Source of the DNA: CAWDLX01 sp963753485
GTDB lineage: Bacteria; Actinomycetota; Actinomycetes; Mycobacteriales; Micromonosporaceae
Length of the DNA: 64,000 bases
Direction: 5' to 3'
NCBI GenBank assembly: GCA_963753485.1
Contig: CAVWCL010000008.1
Location: forward strand, 248,001-312,000
In this document: one piece after another, positions 42,142 to 52,072 of the stretch
Layout: each line of letters opens with the position of its first letter
How positions within the stretch are numbered: the first letter of the stretch is position 1
Position numbers and translations under genes: made by a program
Notes under the pieces: generated by a model
What the model was told of the DNA's origin: nothing
Seen by the model: only the letters and a program-made list of their open reading frames with translations
Database searches by the model: none

Positions 42142-42336
42142 CTACGAGCCGCTTGAGCGTTGAGCGACGATAGCCCGAATTATGCCCACACTAACCCCGA
42201 AAATGCAAATAAGCCCCACAATGGCCACTAATCGCAGGTCAGCCTGGGCGGACTGCCCGGTCGGATCGGCCGTGGCCAGCCAGCCCATCGGACCGGCCGC
42301 GCCGGGCGGGAGACCGCCGAAGTCACCGTGGAACAC
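42142..42336 (-). CDS. Possible small single-pass membrane protein
   Basis: I am unsure this is a gene. The frame from GTG 42336 encodes 64 residues with an N-terminal Gly/Pro-rich segment (FHGDFGGLPPGAAGPMGW) and a convincing transmembrane helix (LVAIVGLICIFGVSVGIIRAIVA) near the C-terminus. The local GC is lower than usual. The upstream part of the frame is only the antisense of the endonuclease IV-like gene. No strong Shine-Dalgarno site is present. Its promoter would overlap the promoter of the divergent gene at 42418. Confidence 0.35.
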   Translation of the reverse strand: MFHGDFGGLPPGAAGPMGWLATADPTGQSAQADLRLVAIVGLICIFGVSVGIIRAIVAQRSSGS

Positions 42337-42405
42337 GTCGATCCATAACGAGTGCCGCGGCCGATGGTGACGGCCGACGCCCAGCGGGGTGTCGCCTGCC
42401 CGTCG

Positions 42406-42411
42406 TACCCT
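42406..42411 (+). promoter_or_regulatory. -10 box TACCCT of leaderless endonuclease IV-like gene
   Basis: TACCCT ends 6 nt before the ATG at 42418 with no Shine-Dalgarno sequence. The same hexamer precedes moaC. Transcription should start at or very near the ATG. Confidence 0.5.
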
Positions 42412-42417
42412 CGGGTC

Positions 42418-43188
42418 ATGCGTATCGGGGCACATGTCGAATCGACCGACCCGCTCTCCGCGGCGCTCGCCCGCCGCGCCGACGTCATCCAGTTCTTCCT
42501 CACCGACCCGCAGAGCTATGCGGCCCCGAAACCCCGGGCCGACCGGGACGCGCTGCGGGCCAGCGACGTCCAGATCTTCATCCACTCGCCCTACCGGCTC
42601 AACGTCGCGACCACCAACAATCGCATCCGCATTCCCAGCCGCAAGCTGCTGCTCCAGCACGCTCAGGCGGCGGCCGACCTCGGCGCCAGCGGCCTGATCG
42701 TGCACGGCGGCCATGTCGACCGGGATGGCGACCTGGACGCGGGCTTCGCCAACTGGCGTAAGACCTTCGCTTACGCGGCCCAGGAGGGTGGCTTCCCGCT
42801 GCCCATCCTGATCGAGAACACGGCCGGCGGGGACAACGCCTGCGCCCGCCGGTTCGAGGATCTGGCCCGGCTCTGGGACGCGGTGGGGGAGTTCGGCGCC
42901 GGCTTCTGCCTGGACACCTGCCACGCCTACGCCGCCGGTGAGGAACTGCTCGGCATCGTCGACCGGGTCAAAGCCATCACCGGCCGGGTCGACCTCATTC
43001 ACGCGAACGACTCCCGCGACCCGTTCGATTCGGGCGCGGACCGCCACGACAACCTCGGCCGCGGCACCATCGACCCGGATCTGATCGTCGCCGTCATCCG
43101 GGCCGCCGGTGCGCCCGCGGTCGTCGAGACCCCGCCGGACGGGCAGGTCGCCGACATCGCGCTGCTGCGCGCGGGCCTGGGCGGGTGA
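42418..43188 (+). CDS. nfo: AP endonuclease IV-like TIM-barrel protein
   Basis: A 256-residue deoxyribonuclease IV family TIM barrel. Family residues include RIGAHVE at the start, FIHSPYRLNVA, GLIVHGGHVD, LIENTAGGD, FCLDTCHAYAAG and HANDSRDPFDSGADRHDNLG, which supply the three-metal His/Asp/Glu set. It would cut at abasic sites in base-excision repair; xylose isomerase-like enzymes share the fold, but the NDSRDPFDSGADRH motif favours Nfo. It is leaderless with a TACCCT box and ends in a GTGA overlap with the next membrane protein gene. Confidence 0.87.
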   Translation: MRIGAHVESTDPLSAALARRADVIQFFLTDPQSYAAPKPRADRDALRASDVQIFIHSPYRLNVATTNNRIRIPSRKLLLQHAQAAADLGASGLIVHGGHVDRDGDLDAGFANWRKTFAYAAQEGGFPLPILIENTAGGDNACARRFEDLARLWDAVGEFGAGFCLDTCHAYAAGEELLGIVDRVKAITGRVDLIHANDSRDPFDSGADRHDNLGRGTIDPDLIVAVIRAAGAPAVVETPPDGQVADIALLRAGLGG

Positions 43189-45047
43189 CCGCCGAAGCCC
43201 CAGACACCGGCGCGGCCAAGCCGGTACGGGCCGCGGCGCCGGACCAGGTCGAGCTGGTCGTGAGCGGGGGGCCCGGCCCGGGGGAGCTGACGGTCGACCG
43301 ACCGGCCGCGGATTGGGCGGACTTCGCCCCGGCGCCCGCGCGGCACCGGCGGATCCGCCCGCCCATGGTGGTGGCGGTGGCGGCCGGGGCCCGCCACCTG
43401 CACCGGGCGGCTCGCCGTGAGTGGGTGGGTGCCGCGGTCACCGGCGTGGCGCTCTCGCTCATCGTCAACCGCGACGCGCTCGCCGATCCCAACCACCGGC
43501 TGCCGCCGGACCCGGCCGGACGGGTGAGCGCCTACCTGGTCGCCTGGGCCGGTCACGAGGTACGGGTGGCGCCGGGAAACCTCTGGCAACTCAACGGTTT
43601 CTTCCCGGCCGGACACTCGCTGGCCTTCGGCGACGCGCTGCTCGGTTATGCCCCGTTCGGGCTCGTCGGCGCCGGACCGGCGGGGGCCGTGCTGCGGGCG
43701 AATGTGCTGCTCGTCGCGGCCGGGGCGCTGGCGTTCGTCGGGGCGTTCGCGCTCGCCCGCCAGCTCGGCGTCGGACGGATCGCGGCCGCGGCCGCCGGCA
43801 CCGGGCTCGCGATGGCGCCCTGGCACCTGGCCCGCGCCGGCGATCTGGCACTGCTCTCCGGCGGCGCGGTGGCGCTCACCCTGGCGATGCTGGCCCGCGG
43901 CCACGGCCTGAGCTGGCGCCGCAGCGGCACCGGTCGGCCGGGCGCCAGCGCCGGCTGGGCGATCGCCGGCTGGCTCGGCGCCCTCTGGACGGCGTCGGTG
44001 AGCCTGGCCACCGGCGCGGTGCTGGCCGCGATCGTCTTCGTGGGACTCGCCGTCGGCATTGGACGCTGGGGGTTCGGGCGGGCCCCTGAGCCCGGCCGCC
44101 GGCTGCTTCTCGTCGACGGCATCGGCACCGTGGCCTATGCCGCCACCCTGATCGCACTGGCAGTGCCGTATCGGGACGCCTCCGATCAGGTGCCCGCCGG
44201 CGCCGCACCGCCGCTGCGCGGTTTGCTGACGGCGCCGGCGGGCTCGCTCATCTGGGGCGACGCGCATGCGGGTGCCCGCGCATTGCTACCACATCCAGAG
44301 CAGATGACTCTCCTGCCGGGATACGCCCTGATCGCGATCGCAGTGGCGGGAGTCTTCTTCTCGGTGTGGAGCTGGACGATCCGGGGCGTCCTGGTGTTCG
44401 CGACCGCGGTCACCGTCGTGGTCGCCCTGGGCCCGACCGGTCCCGGCGGCGCGAGCGCGGGTTGGGTGCTCGACCACCTGCCCGGAGCATCCGTCCGGGG
44501 CGACCCCGGACGGCTGATCATGTGGATCACGCTGGCCCTGGTGCTGCTCGGCACCGGCGGGGTCGCCGCCCTCGTGCAACGGGCGGTCGAGGTTGCCCGT
44601 GAGCGTGACCGGCCGCGCCCGTCAATGCCGGCGCGGCTCGCTCTCCTGCTGCCGGCCGCTCTCCTGCTGGTGGAAGGGCTCGGCACCCTGCCCTGGGCCC
44701 CGGTCCCGGCCCGACCGGCCGGCCTGGACACGGTGGTCGCGCCGTACCTGGTGCTGCCGAGCGATCCACACCACGACGCTGACGTGCTGCTGTGGTCCAC
44801 TGTGGACTTCGCCAGCGTCGCCAACGGGTCCGGGGCCCGCCCGGTCGAGCTTGACCAGATCCGCCAGGCGGTGGCCACCTTCCCCGACCAGCGCAGCGTC
44901 GATTACCTGCGCCAGCTCGGCATCCGCCGGGTCGTCATCCCGCTGCCGGCCCCACCATCCCTGGCCGACCTGGTCGCGCGGCCCGACAACGGGCCGGGTT
45001 TCACCAGCGAGGTCCGGCCGGAGATGGTGATCTTCCAGATCACCTGA
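43185..45047 (+). CDS. Large polytopic membrane protein, possibly GT-C type
   Basis: I do not recognise this 620-residue protein by name. It has an acidic cytoplasmic N-tail (1-70), about 10-12 hydrophobic helices (starting near residue 83), and a C-terminal extracytoplasmic domain (about 480-620) with LPSDPHHDADVLLWSTVDFA in sense. Such architecture resembles GT-C glycosyltransferases with an acceptor-binding domain. The GTG at 43185 overlaps the endonuclease stop. It converges on the GT87 gene (5-bp gap). Confidence 0.6.
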   Translation: MTAEAPDTGAAKPVRAAAPDQVELVVSGGPGPGELTVDRPAADWADFAPAPARHRRIRPPMVVAVAAGARHLHRAARREWVGAAVTGVALSLIVNRDALADPNHRLPPDPAGRVSAYLVAWAGHEVRVAPGNLWQLNGFFPAGHSLAFGDALLGYAPFGLVGAGPAGAVLRANVLLVAAGALAFVGAFALARQLGVGRIAAAAAGTGLAMAPWHLARAGDLALLSGGAVALTLAMLARGHGLSWRRSGTGRPGASAGWAIAGWLGALWTASVSLATGAVLAAIVFVGLAVGIGRWGFGRAPEPGRRLLLVDGIGTVAYAATLIALAVPYRDASDQVPAGAAPPLRGLLTAPAGSLIWGDAHAGARALLPHPEQMTLLPGYALIAIAVAGVFFSVWSWTIRGVLVFATAVTVVVALGPTGPGGASAGWVLDHLPGASVRGDPGRLIMWITLALVLLGTGGVAALVQRAVEVARERDRPRPSMPARLALLLPAALLLVEGLGTLPWAPVPARPAGLDTVVAPYLVLPSDPHHDADVLLWSTVDFASVANGSGARPVELDQIRQAVATFPDQRSVDYLRQLGIRRVVIPLPAPPSLADLVARPDNGPGFTSEVRPEMVIFQIT

Positions 45048-45052
45048 CGCGA

Positions 45053-46534
45053 TCAGCCTGGCCGGCCGGCCCCGGCCAGCGGCGCATCGAACCGGGGCTG
45101 GAAGAACAGGTCGGCATCGGGCGCGCCGTCGAAATCACCACCATCCGGGTCGTCGGGGTAACTGCGGCGGACAATATCGCGCTGTGGACTCAGGATGTCG
45201 CGCACCACGAAACCGGCCAGCACCGCGACGCTGAGCCACCGCCAGGACGCCGCCAGGTCGAACGTCCCCTCGGGGATGATGAACTGGCCCGAGACGTTGA
45301 GCATCTGACCGTAGAACGCGGCGAAGTAAGCGATCTCCGCCACCTGCCAGGCGAGGAAGGCCCCCCACCGCGGCCGGGCCAGCACCGCAAGGGGGATCAG
45401 CCACAGCACGTACTGCTGCGACCAGACCTTGCTGGTCAACAGGAATGCCGCCACCACAAGGAAGCAGAGCTGGGCGAAGCGCGGCCGCCGGGGAGCGCGC
45501 AGGGTGAGCGCCAGGATGCCGAGGCAGGCCAGGCCGAAGAGCAGGTACGTGAGCAGGTTGAGCGCCCCGATGTGGGCGCCCAGCCAGGTGAAGGGTGGCA
45601 GCCCGCCGTTCTCGGTGCCGGAGGAGGGCAGGTGCGCACCGATATACCAGATCGTGCCCCAGTCGATCGGCCGGTCGGCGCTCAACGCCCAGAAGCGATC
45701 CCACCCGTCGCGGGCGCCGAGGTAGACCGGGGCGTTGACCGCGACCCAGGTGGCGGCCGCGGTGCCCACTGTGATCAAGGTCGCCCGCCATCGCCCGGTA
45801 CGCAGGGCCAGCACGACCAGCGGTCCGACGAGGAAGAGCGGATAGAACTTCGCCGCGGTGGCCAGCCCGAGCAGGAGACCGGCCAGCGCCGGGCGGCGGC
45901 GGGCCCACGCGTACATGAAGAACGTGGTGAGGCCGACCGCGAACAGGTCCCAGTTGATCGTGGCCGTCACGACCAGTGCCGGGGCCAGCACGAACATCGC
46001 CCCGTCCCACGGTCGGCGGCGGCGCAGCGCGACCACCGCCGCGATGGCGGCGATCCCGCATGCCGACAGCACAATCGCGTTGACGTCGTAGAAGACCTGG
46101 GCCTGGTTGACCGTCGGGTTGTTCTGGGCCAGCGCGTGCACCGGCAACCCCAGCGCGCCCATGAAGAACCCGGTGAGCACCGGGTACTCGACCGGCCAGT
46201 CGACGTAGGGCACGGCGCCCTCGTTGAGGTGCTCCGCATAGTAGAGCGCGAGCACGTCGGTATAGCACAGGTGGGTGTACTGGCTATTGTTCGCCCACGC
46301 ACCGTCCTGGCAGGGCGCCTTCTGCAGCCAGTGCAGGCCGAAGATCGCCAGCGCCAGCAGGATCACGATCGCGGCCGGGGTAGTGGCCCGCTCCGTCCAG
46401 GCCGGCCGGGAGGCATGGTCGCCGAGAGGCCCGCCCACCGCCTCGGATATTCCCCGGACGAAGGCGTCCTCATGACTCGGCACCACCGGCTCGGACCCAT
46501 CGTCGGCCCGGTCGAGCTTCGCAGCGGGACTCAC
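45053..46534 (-). CDS. GT87-family integral membrane glycosyltransferase
   Basis: A 493-residue polytopic protein with about 10 helices, homologous by position and features to the mycobacterial protein next to ponA1 (Rv0051). GT-C hallmarks are the acidic loop VPYVDWPVEYPVLTG near residue 110 and AKFYPLFLVGPL. It likely transfers mannose from polyprenyl phosphate to a lipoglycan or wall acceptor. The GTG start at 46534 is used. It lies downstream of three PBP genes, as in mycobacteria. Confidence 0.8.
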   Translation of the reverse strand: MSPAAKLDRADDGSEPVVPSHEDAFVRGISEAVGGPLGDHASRPAWTERATTPAAIVILLALAIFGLHWLQKAPCQDGAWANNSQYTHLCYTDVLALYYAEHLNEGAVPYVDWPVEYPVLTGFFMGALGLPVHALAQNNPTVNQAQVFYDVNAIVLSACGIAAIAAVVALRRRRPWDGAMFVLAPALVVTATINWDLFAVGLTTFFMYAWARRRPALAGLLLGLATAAKFYPLFLVGPLVVLALRTGRWRATLITVGTAAATWVAVNAPVYLGARDGWDRFWALSADRPIDWGTIWYIGAHLPSSGTENGGLPPFTWLGAHIGALNLLTYLLFGLACLGILALTLRAPRRPRFAQLCFLVVAAFLLTSKVWSQQYVLWLIPLAVLARPRWGAFLAWQVAEIAYFAAFYGQMLNVSGQFIIPEGTFDLAASWRWLSVAVLAGFVVRDILSPQRDIVRRSYPDDPDGGDFDGAPDADLFFQPRFDAPLAGAGRPG

Positions 46535-46584
46535 AGCCCCACATCTTGCCGCACGCCCCGGTCGGGGTCAGCTAGCCCTGCGGA

Positions 46585-49203
46585 TCACCCGCCGCGGCCG
46601 GGACCGGGACCCCCGCCGCCACCGCCCCCGCCACCCGGCGGGCAGAAGAAGATGAACTTGCACAAAGGGTTGTCGCCGGGCCCATGCTGCGGCGCCGGCA
46701 CGCTGCCGGGCGGGTTGATGTCGCCGGCCATGCTCGGCGGGGCGAAGGCGGTGCCCTTGCGGCTGAGGTTCATCGCCTTGGTGGCGTCGGTCATGAACTT
46801 GCGCCAGATACTCGCCGGGATCCCCGATCCCCAGATCCGCGCCTTGTTCTTGTCCCGCAACGCCTTCTCCGCACCCCGGTTGCCCACCCAGACGGCGGCG
46901 GCCATCTTGCGGTTGAAGCCGACCATCCAGGCATCGGCGTTCTCGTTGTTGGTCTGGCTGAGCTCCCAGGTACCGGTCTTGCCCGCGGTGTCCCAGCCGT
47001 TGCCCAGGGTCGACGAGGTGACCTTGCTCAACGCGTAGGTCAGGTCGTTGACCGCCTCCGGCCGCAGGATCCGGGGCTCGTTGCCGGCGGGCAGCGTCTC
47101 CGAGTAGACGATCTTGGTTCCGTCAAGGACTCTCGTGACGAAGTGCGCGGTTGCCCGCAGCCCGCCGGCGGCCAGCGTGGCCACGCCGTTGGCGTGGTCG
47201 GTCACCGTGATCGGGTACTGGCCGATGCCGAGCACGGTGTCGAAGTTGCTGGGGGTCAGCGTGCGCAGGTCGGTACCCTTCAACTGCTGGCGTACCCGGG
47301 CGTCGTTCCACATGTAGTCGATGCCGGCGTCGCGAGCCATCTCCAGCACCTTCAGCGGCGTCACGCTGAGCGTCAGCTCGTAGAACGGCACGTTGAGCGA
47401 GGCAATGGTGGCGTTGAGCAGGGAGCACGGCTGATCGGCTCCGGTCGGGCATTCGCTGGCGTTGCGGATCTGTCGGGAGCCGGTGCGCCCGGGCAGGTCG
47501 TGCGGCTTGGACTCCCAGTAGGAGTTGAGCGAGTACCCCGCCTGCAGGGCCGCCGCCAACGTGTACACCTTGAACGACGAGCCCGCCGGATAGCGTCCGA
47601 AGCCGTTGCCGTCGCCCTTCTCGTCGAAGTAGATGCCGGCGTAGTCACTGCCCTTGCCGTCGTCCCCGCCGTAGTAGGCGAGCACCCGCCCGGTGCCCGG
47701 CTCCACCGCGACCAGGGCGGACTGCAGCTGGGCCGGCTGGCCGTACATGTAGCTGCCCTTGACCGCCTGGTCGGCTGCCTTGACCGCGACGCTCTCGGCC
47801 CGGGAGTCAAGCGTGGTGAATATCCGGTAGCCACCCTCCCGGATGGCCTGCCAGGACATGCCCTTGAACTGGCTCTCCGAGTGGCTCAGCTCGCTCAGCA
47901 CGTGATTGACGACCAGCCCGGCCGGGCTCGACATGCCGTAGCCGGCGTTGGTGGCCGGGTTGTACGGACGCACGTCGGTGAGCGGGAACTGCAGGGCCGC
48001 GTCCTCGGCCGGAGTGAGGTAGCCCAGCTCCCGCATCTGCTCCCGCACGTAGTCCCAGCGGTCCCGGGCCTGCTTGAGCGCGACCGGGCCGGCGGTCGGG
48101 TCGTAGCCGGGATTGTCGCCGTCCGGGTTGGGCTGCTTGACCATCGAGACCAGTACCATCGCCTGGGCCTTGGTGATCTGCTGCGACGCCCGCGCGTGCC
48201 GGTTCGCGGTGCGGCCGAAGAAGGCCTGGGCGGCCGCCTCGATGCCGTAGGCGCCGCGGCCGAACGGCACCGCGTTGAGGTAGTACTCGAGGATCTTCTC
48301 CTTCGGCAGCTCCTGGTCGAGCTTCCAGGCGAGGATCGCCTCGCGGGCCTTGCGGGAGTAGGTGGCGCCCTGCAGATCGAAGGCGAGCCGGGCGTACTGC
48401 TGGGTGATGGTCGAGCCACCCTGGGTCTGGCCACCGGTGACGTTGTTCCACGCGGCCCGCATGACGCCGCCGAAGTCGATGCCGGGGTTGGTCCAGAAGG
48501 TCTTGTCCTCCGAGGCCACGATGGACTCCCGGACCGCGTCGTTCATCTCCTCGTAGGTCAGGTCGTAGCGGGTCACCTGCCCGAGCTTGGCCAGCACCTT
48601 GCCGTCGTTGTAGTACAGCGTGCTCGATTCGGGGAAGCTCAGCTCATCCGGCGTCTTGATGCCGTCGACGTAGTAGGCACCGCCGACCACGCCGACGCCG
48701 GTGAGCATGATGAAGACCGCGAACGAGGCGACCAGGATGTTGCGCCGCCGGGCGTGCTTGGCGCGGCGGCGCTCGGCGTGGCGAGGCCGCGGATCGCCGT
48801 CCTCGGGCCACCCCGGTCCGGTCGGCCCGCCGGGGCCGCCACCGCCTGGACCTCGACCGCCGGGACCGGCGCCGCCCGGGCCGCCACCGGGGCCGCCGCC
48901 GTACGGGCCGCCGCCGTACGGACCGCCGCCGTACGGACCGCCGCCGCTCGGGCTCGCGCCGTACGGGCCGGCCGGCAGGTTGCCCGAGCCAGGCTCGGGT
49001 CCGGACTCGCCCGGGCCCGGCATCCGGCGCCCACCGGTGAGCCAGCCGGCACCGGTCCACCCGCCGACCCGACGCGCGCCGGCACCCGGCCAGCGGGCGC
49101 CGGGCCAGCGCCCGGGTGCGGGTCTGCCGTCACCGCCGGATCGGGGCGGTCGCACCGGTGCCCGCCCTACCGCGGGTCGCGGATTCGGGTCGTCGTCCTT
49201 CAT
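46585..49203 (-). CDS. Class A penicillin-binding protein, paralogue 1
   Basis: An 872-residue bifunctional PBP (PonA1-like). A long cytoplasmic Gly/Pro/Tyr tail with repeated GGGPYGGGPY (about 75-115) precedes the membrane helix (about 157-180). The transglycosylase has EDKTFWTNPG, GGSTITQQYAR and RKAREAILAWKLD. The transpeptidase has SSFK (Ser near 541), SLN and KTGTWELS. A C-terminal Pro/Gly tail (GGGGGGGGGPGPG) is disordered. It polymerises and cross-links peptidoglycan. The ATG at 49203 (MKDDDPNPRP) is assumed, without a clear Shine-Dalgarno site. Confidence 0.93.
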   Translation of the reverse strand: MKDDDPNPRPAVGRAPVRPPRSGGDGRPAPGRWPGARWPGAGARRVGGWTGAGWLTGGRRMPGPGESGPEPGSGNLPAGPYGASPSGGGPYGGGPYGGGPYGGGPGGGPGGAGPGGRGPGGGGPGGPTGPGWPEDGDPRPRHAERRRAKHARRRNILVASFAVFIMLTGVGVVGGAYYVDGIKTPDELSFPESSTLYYNDGKVLAKLGQVTRYDLTYEEMNDAVRESIVASEDKTFWTNPGIDFGGVMRAAWNNVTGGQTQGGSTITQQYARLAFDLQGATYSRKAREAILAWKLDQELPKEKILEYYLNAVPFGRGAYGIEAAAQAFFGRTANRHARASQQITKAQAMVLVSMVKQPNPDGDNPGYDPTAGPVALKQARDRWDYVREQMRELGYLTPAEDAALQFPLTDVRPYNPATNAGYGMSSPAGLVVNHVLSELSHSESQFKGMSWQAIREGGYRIFTTLDSRAESVAVKAADQAVKGSYMYGQPAQLQSALVAVEPGTGRVLAYYGGDDGKGSDYAGIYFDEKGDGNGFGRYPAGSSFKVYTLAAALQAGYSLNSYWESKPHDLPGRTGSRQIRNASECPTGADQPCSLLNATIASLNVPFYELTLSVTPLKVLEMARDAGIDYMWNDARVRQQLKGTDLRTLTPSNFDTVLGIGQYPITVTDHANGVATLAAGGLRATAHFVTRVLDGTKIVYSETLPAGNEPRILRPEAVNDLTYALSKVTSSTLGNGWDTAGKTGTWELSQTNNENADAWMVGFNRKMAAAVWVGNRGAEKALRDKNKARIWGSGIPASIWRKFMTDATKAMNLSRKGTAFAPPSMAGDINPPGSVPAPQHGPGDNPLCKFIFFCPPGGGGGGGGGPGPGRGG

Positions 49204-49237
49204 CGCTCGCACCACGTCGCTATCGCCAGATGGTGGC

Positions 49238-52072
49238 TCAGGGGCTCGGGCTGCCACTCGGTTTCGGGGACCCCGACGGGGGCGGCGTGGTCTCCGTCGG
49301 TGATGGTGGTGGCGGTGGCGGCGGTGGCGGTGTCGAGGGAGTCGGCGACGCCAGCGCCCCATCGGGCATCAGGTTACCGGTGTTGCCCGGGCTGTCGAAG
49401 CGCAACAGGCCCGGGTCGGGGTGCGGATACATCGCCTGCGTGGCGTCGCGCATGAACTGCTGCCAGATCGGCCCCACGTAGTTGTTGCCGAAGACCGAGT
49501 AGCTGCCGCCCTTGGTCTTGAGCGGCCCGCCGGACTTCGTGCCGATCCAGGCCGCGGTCGCGATCGCCTTGGTGAACCCGGTGACCCAGACATGTGCGTT
49601 CTTGTTCGCGTCGGTCGGACGCCATTCCCAGGTGCCGGTCTTCGCCGCCGTCTGCCAGGTGCTGGAGAAGTGACCGGCACTGACCTTCATCAGGGTCGCG
49701 TCCAGGTCACCCAACTGACCCTGGGACAGGCCCAGGTCCTTGATCACGTCGAGCTTCTCGCTGTAGACCGTCTTGCCGTCCTGCTTGACCAGCTTGACGA
49801 AGTGCGCCTCGTGCCGGCGGCCCTCGTCCGCGATGGTGGCCATGCCGTTGGCGTGGTCCAGCACGGTGATGCCGTACTGCCCGATGCCCAGCTCGTTGCC
49901 GAAGTGGCTGGGCACCATGTCCTGCGGGATGTCGGCGGCGCGCAGGTCCTGCCGCTTGCCGTCGCCATCCCACATGAAGTCGATGCCGGCGTCGCGCGCC
50001 GTCGCCAACACGTTCGCCGCGCCCAGGTGCAGCGTGAGGTCGAAGAACGGGATGTTCAGCGACGCCACGGCGGCGTCACTGAGCGTGCAGGTGGGTTGGC
50101 ACTTTGCGCTGCTGGCGTTGCGGATCGGGCCCAGCTTCCCCTTGACGCGGTCCGCCTCCGGGAACTCCTTCGGGGCCTTCGGAGCGTCCCAGTACGACTG
50201 TAGGGAGACCCCCTGTTTCAGCGCGGTCACCAGGTCGTACACCTTGAATGTCGAGCCCGGCGAATGGTGGCCGAAACCGTTGGCCACCCCGTCCTCGTCG
50301 TAGTACCAACCGGCGTAGTCGGCGCCGGCACCGTCCTTGCCGCCGAAATACGCAAGCACCCGCCCGGTGGCCGGCTCGATCGCGACCAGCGCCGCCTGCC
50401 AGTCCTTGCTCTGGCCCTGCAGCAAGGCCGGAGCCGTCGATTTGGTGATGTCGGCCGCGTTGATCGCCGCGGCCTCGGCGTGCCGGTCGATCGTCGTGTA
50501 GATCTGGAAGCCGCCGTTTTCGATGAACCCCTTCGGCTTGCCCTTGAAGGTCGGCGACGCCCGCAGCTCCGCGAGTGCGTGCTGCACCACCAGACCGGTC
50601 GGCGCGTCCAGGTTGCTCGCCGACGACTTCGGGTTGTAGGGCACGACGTCGTCCGGGAAGGTGAGCGCGTCCGCCTGCTGCTGCGTGAGGTACTTGAGCT
50701 TGACCATGTTGTCGCGCACGTACTGCCAGCGCGCCATGGCCAACTCCTTGGCCTTCGGGTACTGCGCCGCCCGGGTCGGGTCGTAGCCCGGATGGTTCTG
50801 CGGGTCGTCCGGATCGGGCTCCGGCTGCTTGACCATGGAGACCAGCAGCATCGCCTGGGAGACCGTGATCTGCTCGGCCACCGGCCTCTTCCGGTTGGCG
50901 GACTTGTGGAAGAACTCCTGAGCCGCCGCCTCGATACCATGGGTACCGCGGCCGAACGGCACCGTGTTGAGGTAGAAGCCGAGGATGTCCTTCTTCTCGT
51001 ACTTGTCATCGAGCTTCCAGGCGATGACCGCCTCGCGCAGCTTGCGCGAATACGTGGCGCCCCGCAGGTCCATCGCCATCCGGGCGTACTGCTGGGTCAG
51101 GGTCGAGGCACCCTGTTGCTGGCCACCGGTGAAGTTGTTCCACGCGGCCCGCATGACGCCGGCGAAGTCGACCCCCTGGTTGGTCCAGAACGTCTGATCC
51201 TCGGCGGCGACGATCGCCTCCTTCACCGCGTCGTTCATGTCTTCCGGCTTGAGCAGCGTCCGGTTCTCCTCGCCCAGGCGGGCCATGACGGTCTTGCCGT
51301 CGGAGTAGTAGACCGTCGTCGCCTCGGGCAGGTTCAACTGGTCGGGCGTCGGAATACCGTCCACATAGTACGTACCGCCGGCGACCCCGGCGCCGGCCAG
51401 CATGATGAAGACCGCGAAGCCGGTAATCAGGATGTTGCGCAGCCGGGCCCGCTTCGCCTGGCGCGGATCGCGCTCGGGGCGCCGGCCCGGCCCATCCCAG
51501 TCGTCGCCGTACTCGTCCCCGTAGCCGTCGCCGTCGAACGGTCCGCGGCCACCCGGACCGCGGCCACCCGGACCACCGGGGCCACCGGGGCCGCCCGGAC
51601 CACCCGGCCCGCGGCCACCCGGTCCCATCGGTCCGGTCGGGGAGATCGGTGGCACCACGGCCCGGCCCATGACGGGCCGCCCGGGTGGTGCGTCCGGGCC
51701 CGGGTACCCGCCGGGGTAGCTGGGTGCGCCGGCGCCGCCGGGGCCCATCGGCGAGATCGGTGGCGGGTCGCCGTACCCGCGGGCATAGGGCTCGCGACGG
51801 GACCCGAACGGCTCCCGCCCGGGGGTGAAGGCGTCGGCCGCGTACGCATCCATGCCGTACGGCTCGCCGTAGCGCGGCTCGTCGTCGTAGCGCTGGCCGT
51901 ATCCGGCCGGGGCGGCACCGCCCGCCGAGCCCCGACCGACCGACGCCCGACCGACCGAGGCCCGACCTGAGGCCGGTGGTGCGTCGTACCCGGTCGGGTC
52001 GTCGTACCCGTCGTCCCAGTCGGTGCGGGCGGGCCGGGCCCGCCGGACGGGCGAGTCGTCGTACGGGTTCAT
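49238..52072 (-). CDS. Class A penicillin-binding protein, paralogue 2
   Basis: A 944-residue PBP with a very long Gly/Pro/Arg cytoplasmic tail (to about residue 214; collagen-like GPGGPGG runs near 150-190), one membrane helix (about 215-238), an intact transglycosylase (EDQTFWTNQG, GASTLTQQYAR, RKLREAV) and transpeptidase (STFK with Ser near 606, SLN, KTGTWEW). A C-terminal Pro/Ser/Thr tail follows. It is closest to paralogue 1 and lies 34 bp upstream of it, so the pair likely arose by tandem duplication. The ATG is at 52072. Confidence 0.93.
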   Translation of the reverse strand: MNPYDDSPVRRARPARTDWDDGYDDPTGYDAPPASGRASVGRASVGRGSAGGAAPAGYGQRYDDEPRYGEPYGMDAYAADAFTPGREPFGSRREPYARGYGDPPPISPMGPGGAGAPSYPGGYPGPDAPPGRPVMGRAVVPPISPTGPMGPGGRGPGGPGGPGGPGGPGGRGPGGRGPFDGDGYGDEYGDDWDGPGRRPERDPRQAKRARLRNILITGFAVFIMLAGAGVAGGTYYVDGIPTPDQLNLPEATTVYYSDGKTVMARLGEENRTLLKPEDMNDAVKEAIVAAEDQTFWTNQGVDFAGVMRAAWNNFTGGQQQGASTLTQQYARMAMDLRGATYSRKLREAVIAWKLDDKYEKKDILGFYLNTVPFGRGTHGIEAAAQEFFHKSANRKRPVAEQITVSQAMLLVSMVKQPEPDPDDPQNHPGYDPTRAAQYPKAKELAMARWQYVRDNMVKLKYLTQQQADALTFPDDVVPYNPKSSASNLDAPTGLVVQHALAELRASPTFKGKPKGFIENGGFQIYTTIDRHAEAAAINAADITKSTAPALLQGQSKDWQAALVAIEPATGRVLAYFGGKDGAGADYAGWYYDEDGVANGFGHHSPGSTFKVYDLVTALKQGVSLQSYWDAPKAPKEFPEADRVKGKLGPIRNASSAKCQPTCTLSDAAVASLNIPFFDLTLHLGAANVLATARDAGIDFMWDGDGKRQDLRAADIPQDMVPSHFGNELGIGQYGITVLDHANGMATIADEGRRHEAHFVKLVKQDGKTVYSEKLDVIKDLGLSQGQLGDLDATLMKVSAGHFSSTWQTAAKTGTWEWRPTDANKNAHVWVTGFTKAIATAAWIGTKSGGPLKTKGGSYSVFGNNYVGPIWQQFMRDATQAMYPHPDPGLLRFDSPGNTGNLMPDGALASPTPSTPPPPPPPPPSPTETTPPPSGSPKPSGSPSP

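Noticed and set aside
42337..43047. Long minus-strand frame opposite the endonuclease IV-like gene
   Set aside because: It is antisense to a gene with strong family motifs; only its downstream part (42142-42336) looks like a possible protein.
46684..49455. A 923-codon plus-strand open frame opposite PBP paralogue 1
   Set aside because: It is the antisense of an intact PBP with all motifs; its His/Arg/Leu composition is the usual shadow of high-GC codons.
51540..51620. Collagen-like protein segment
   Set aside because: The Gly-Pro-Gly repeats are the disordered cytoplasmic tail of PBP paralogue 2, not a separate secreted collagen-like protein.
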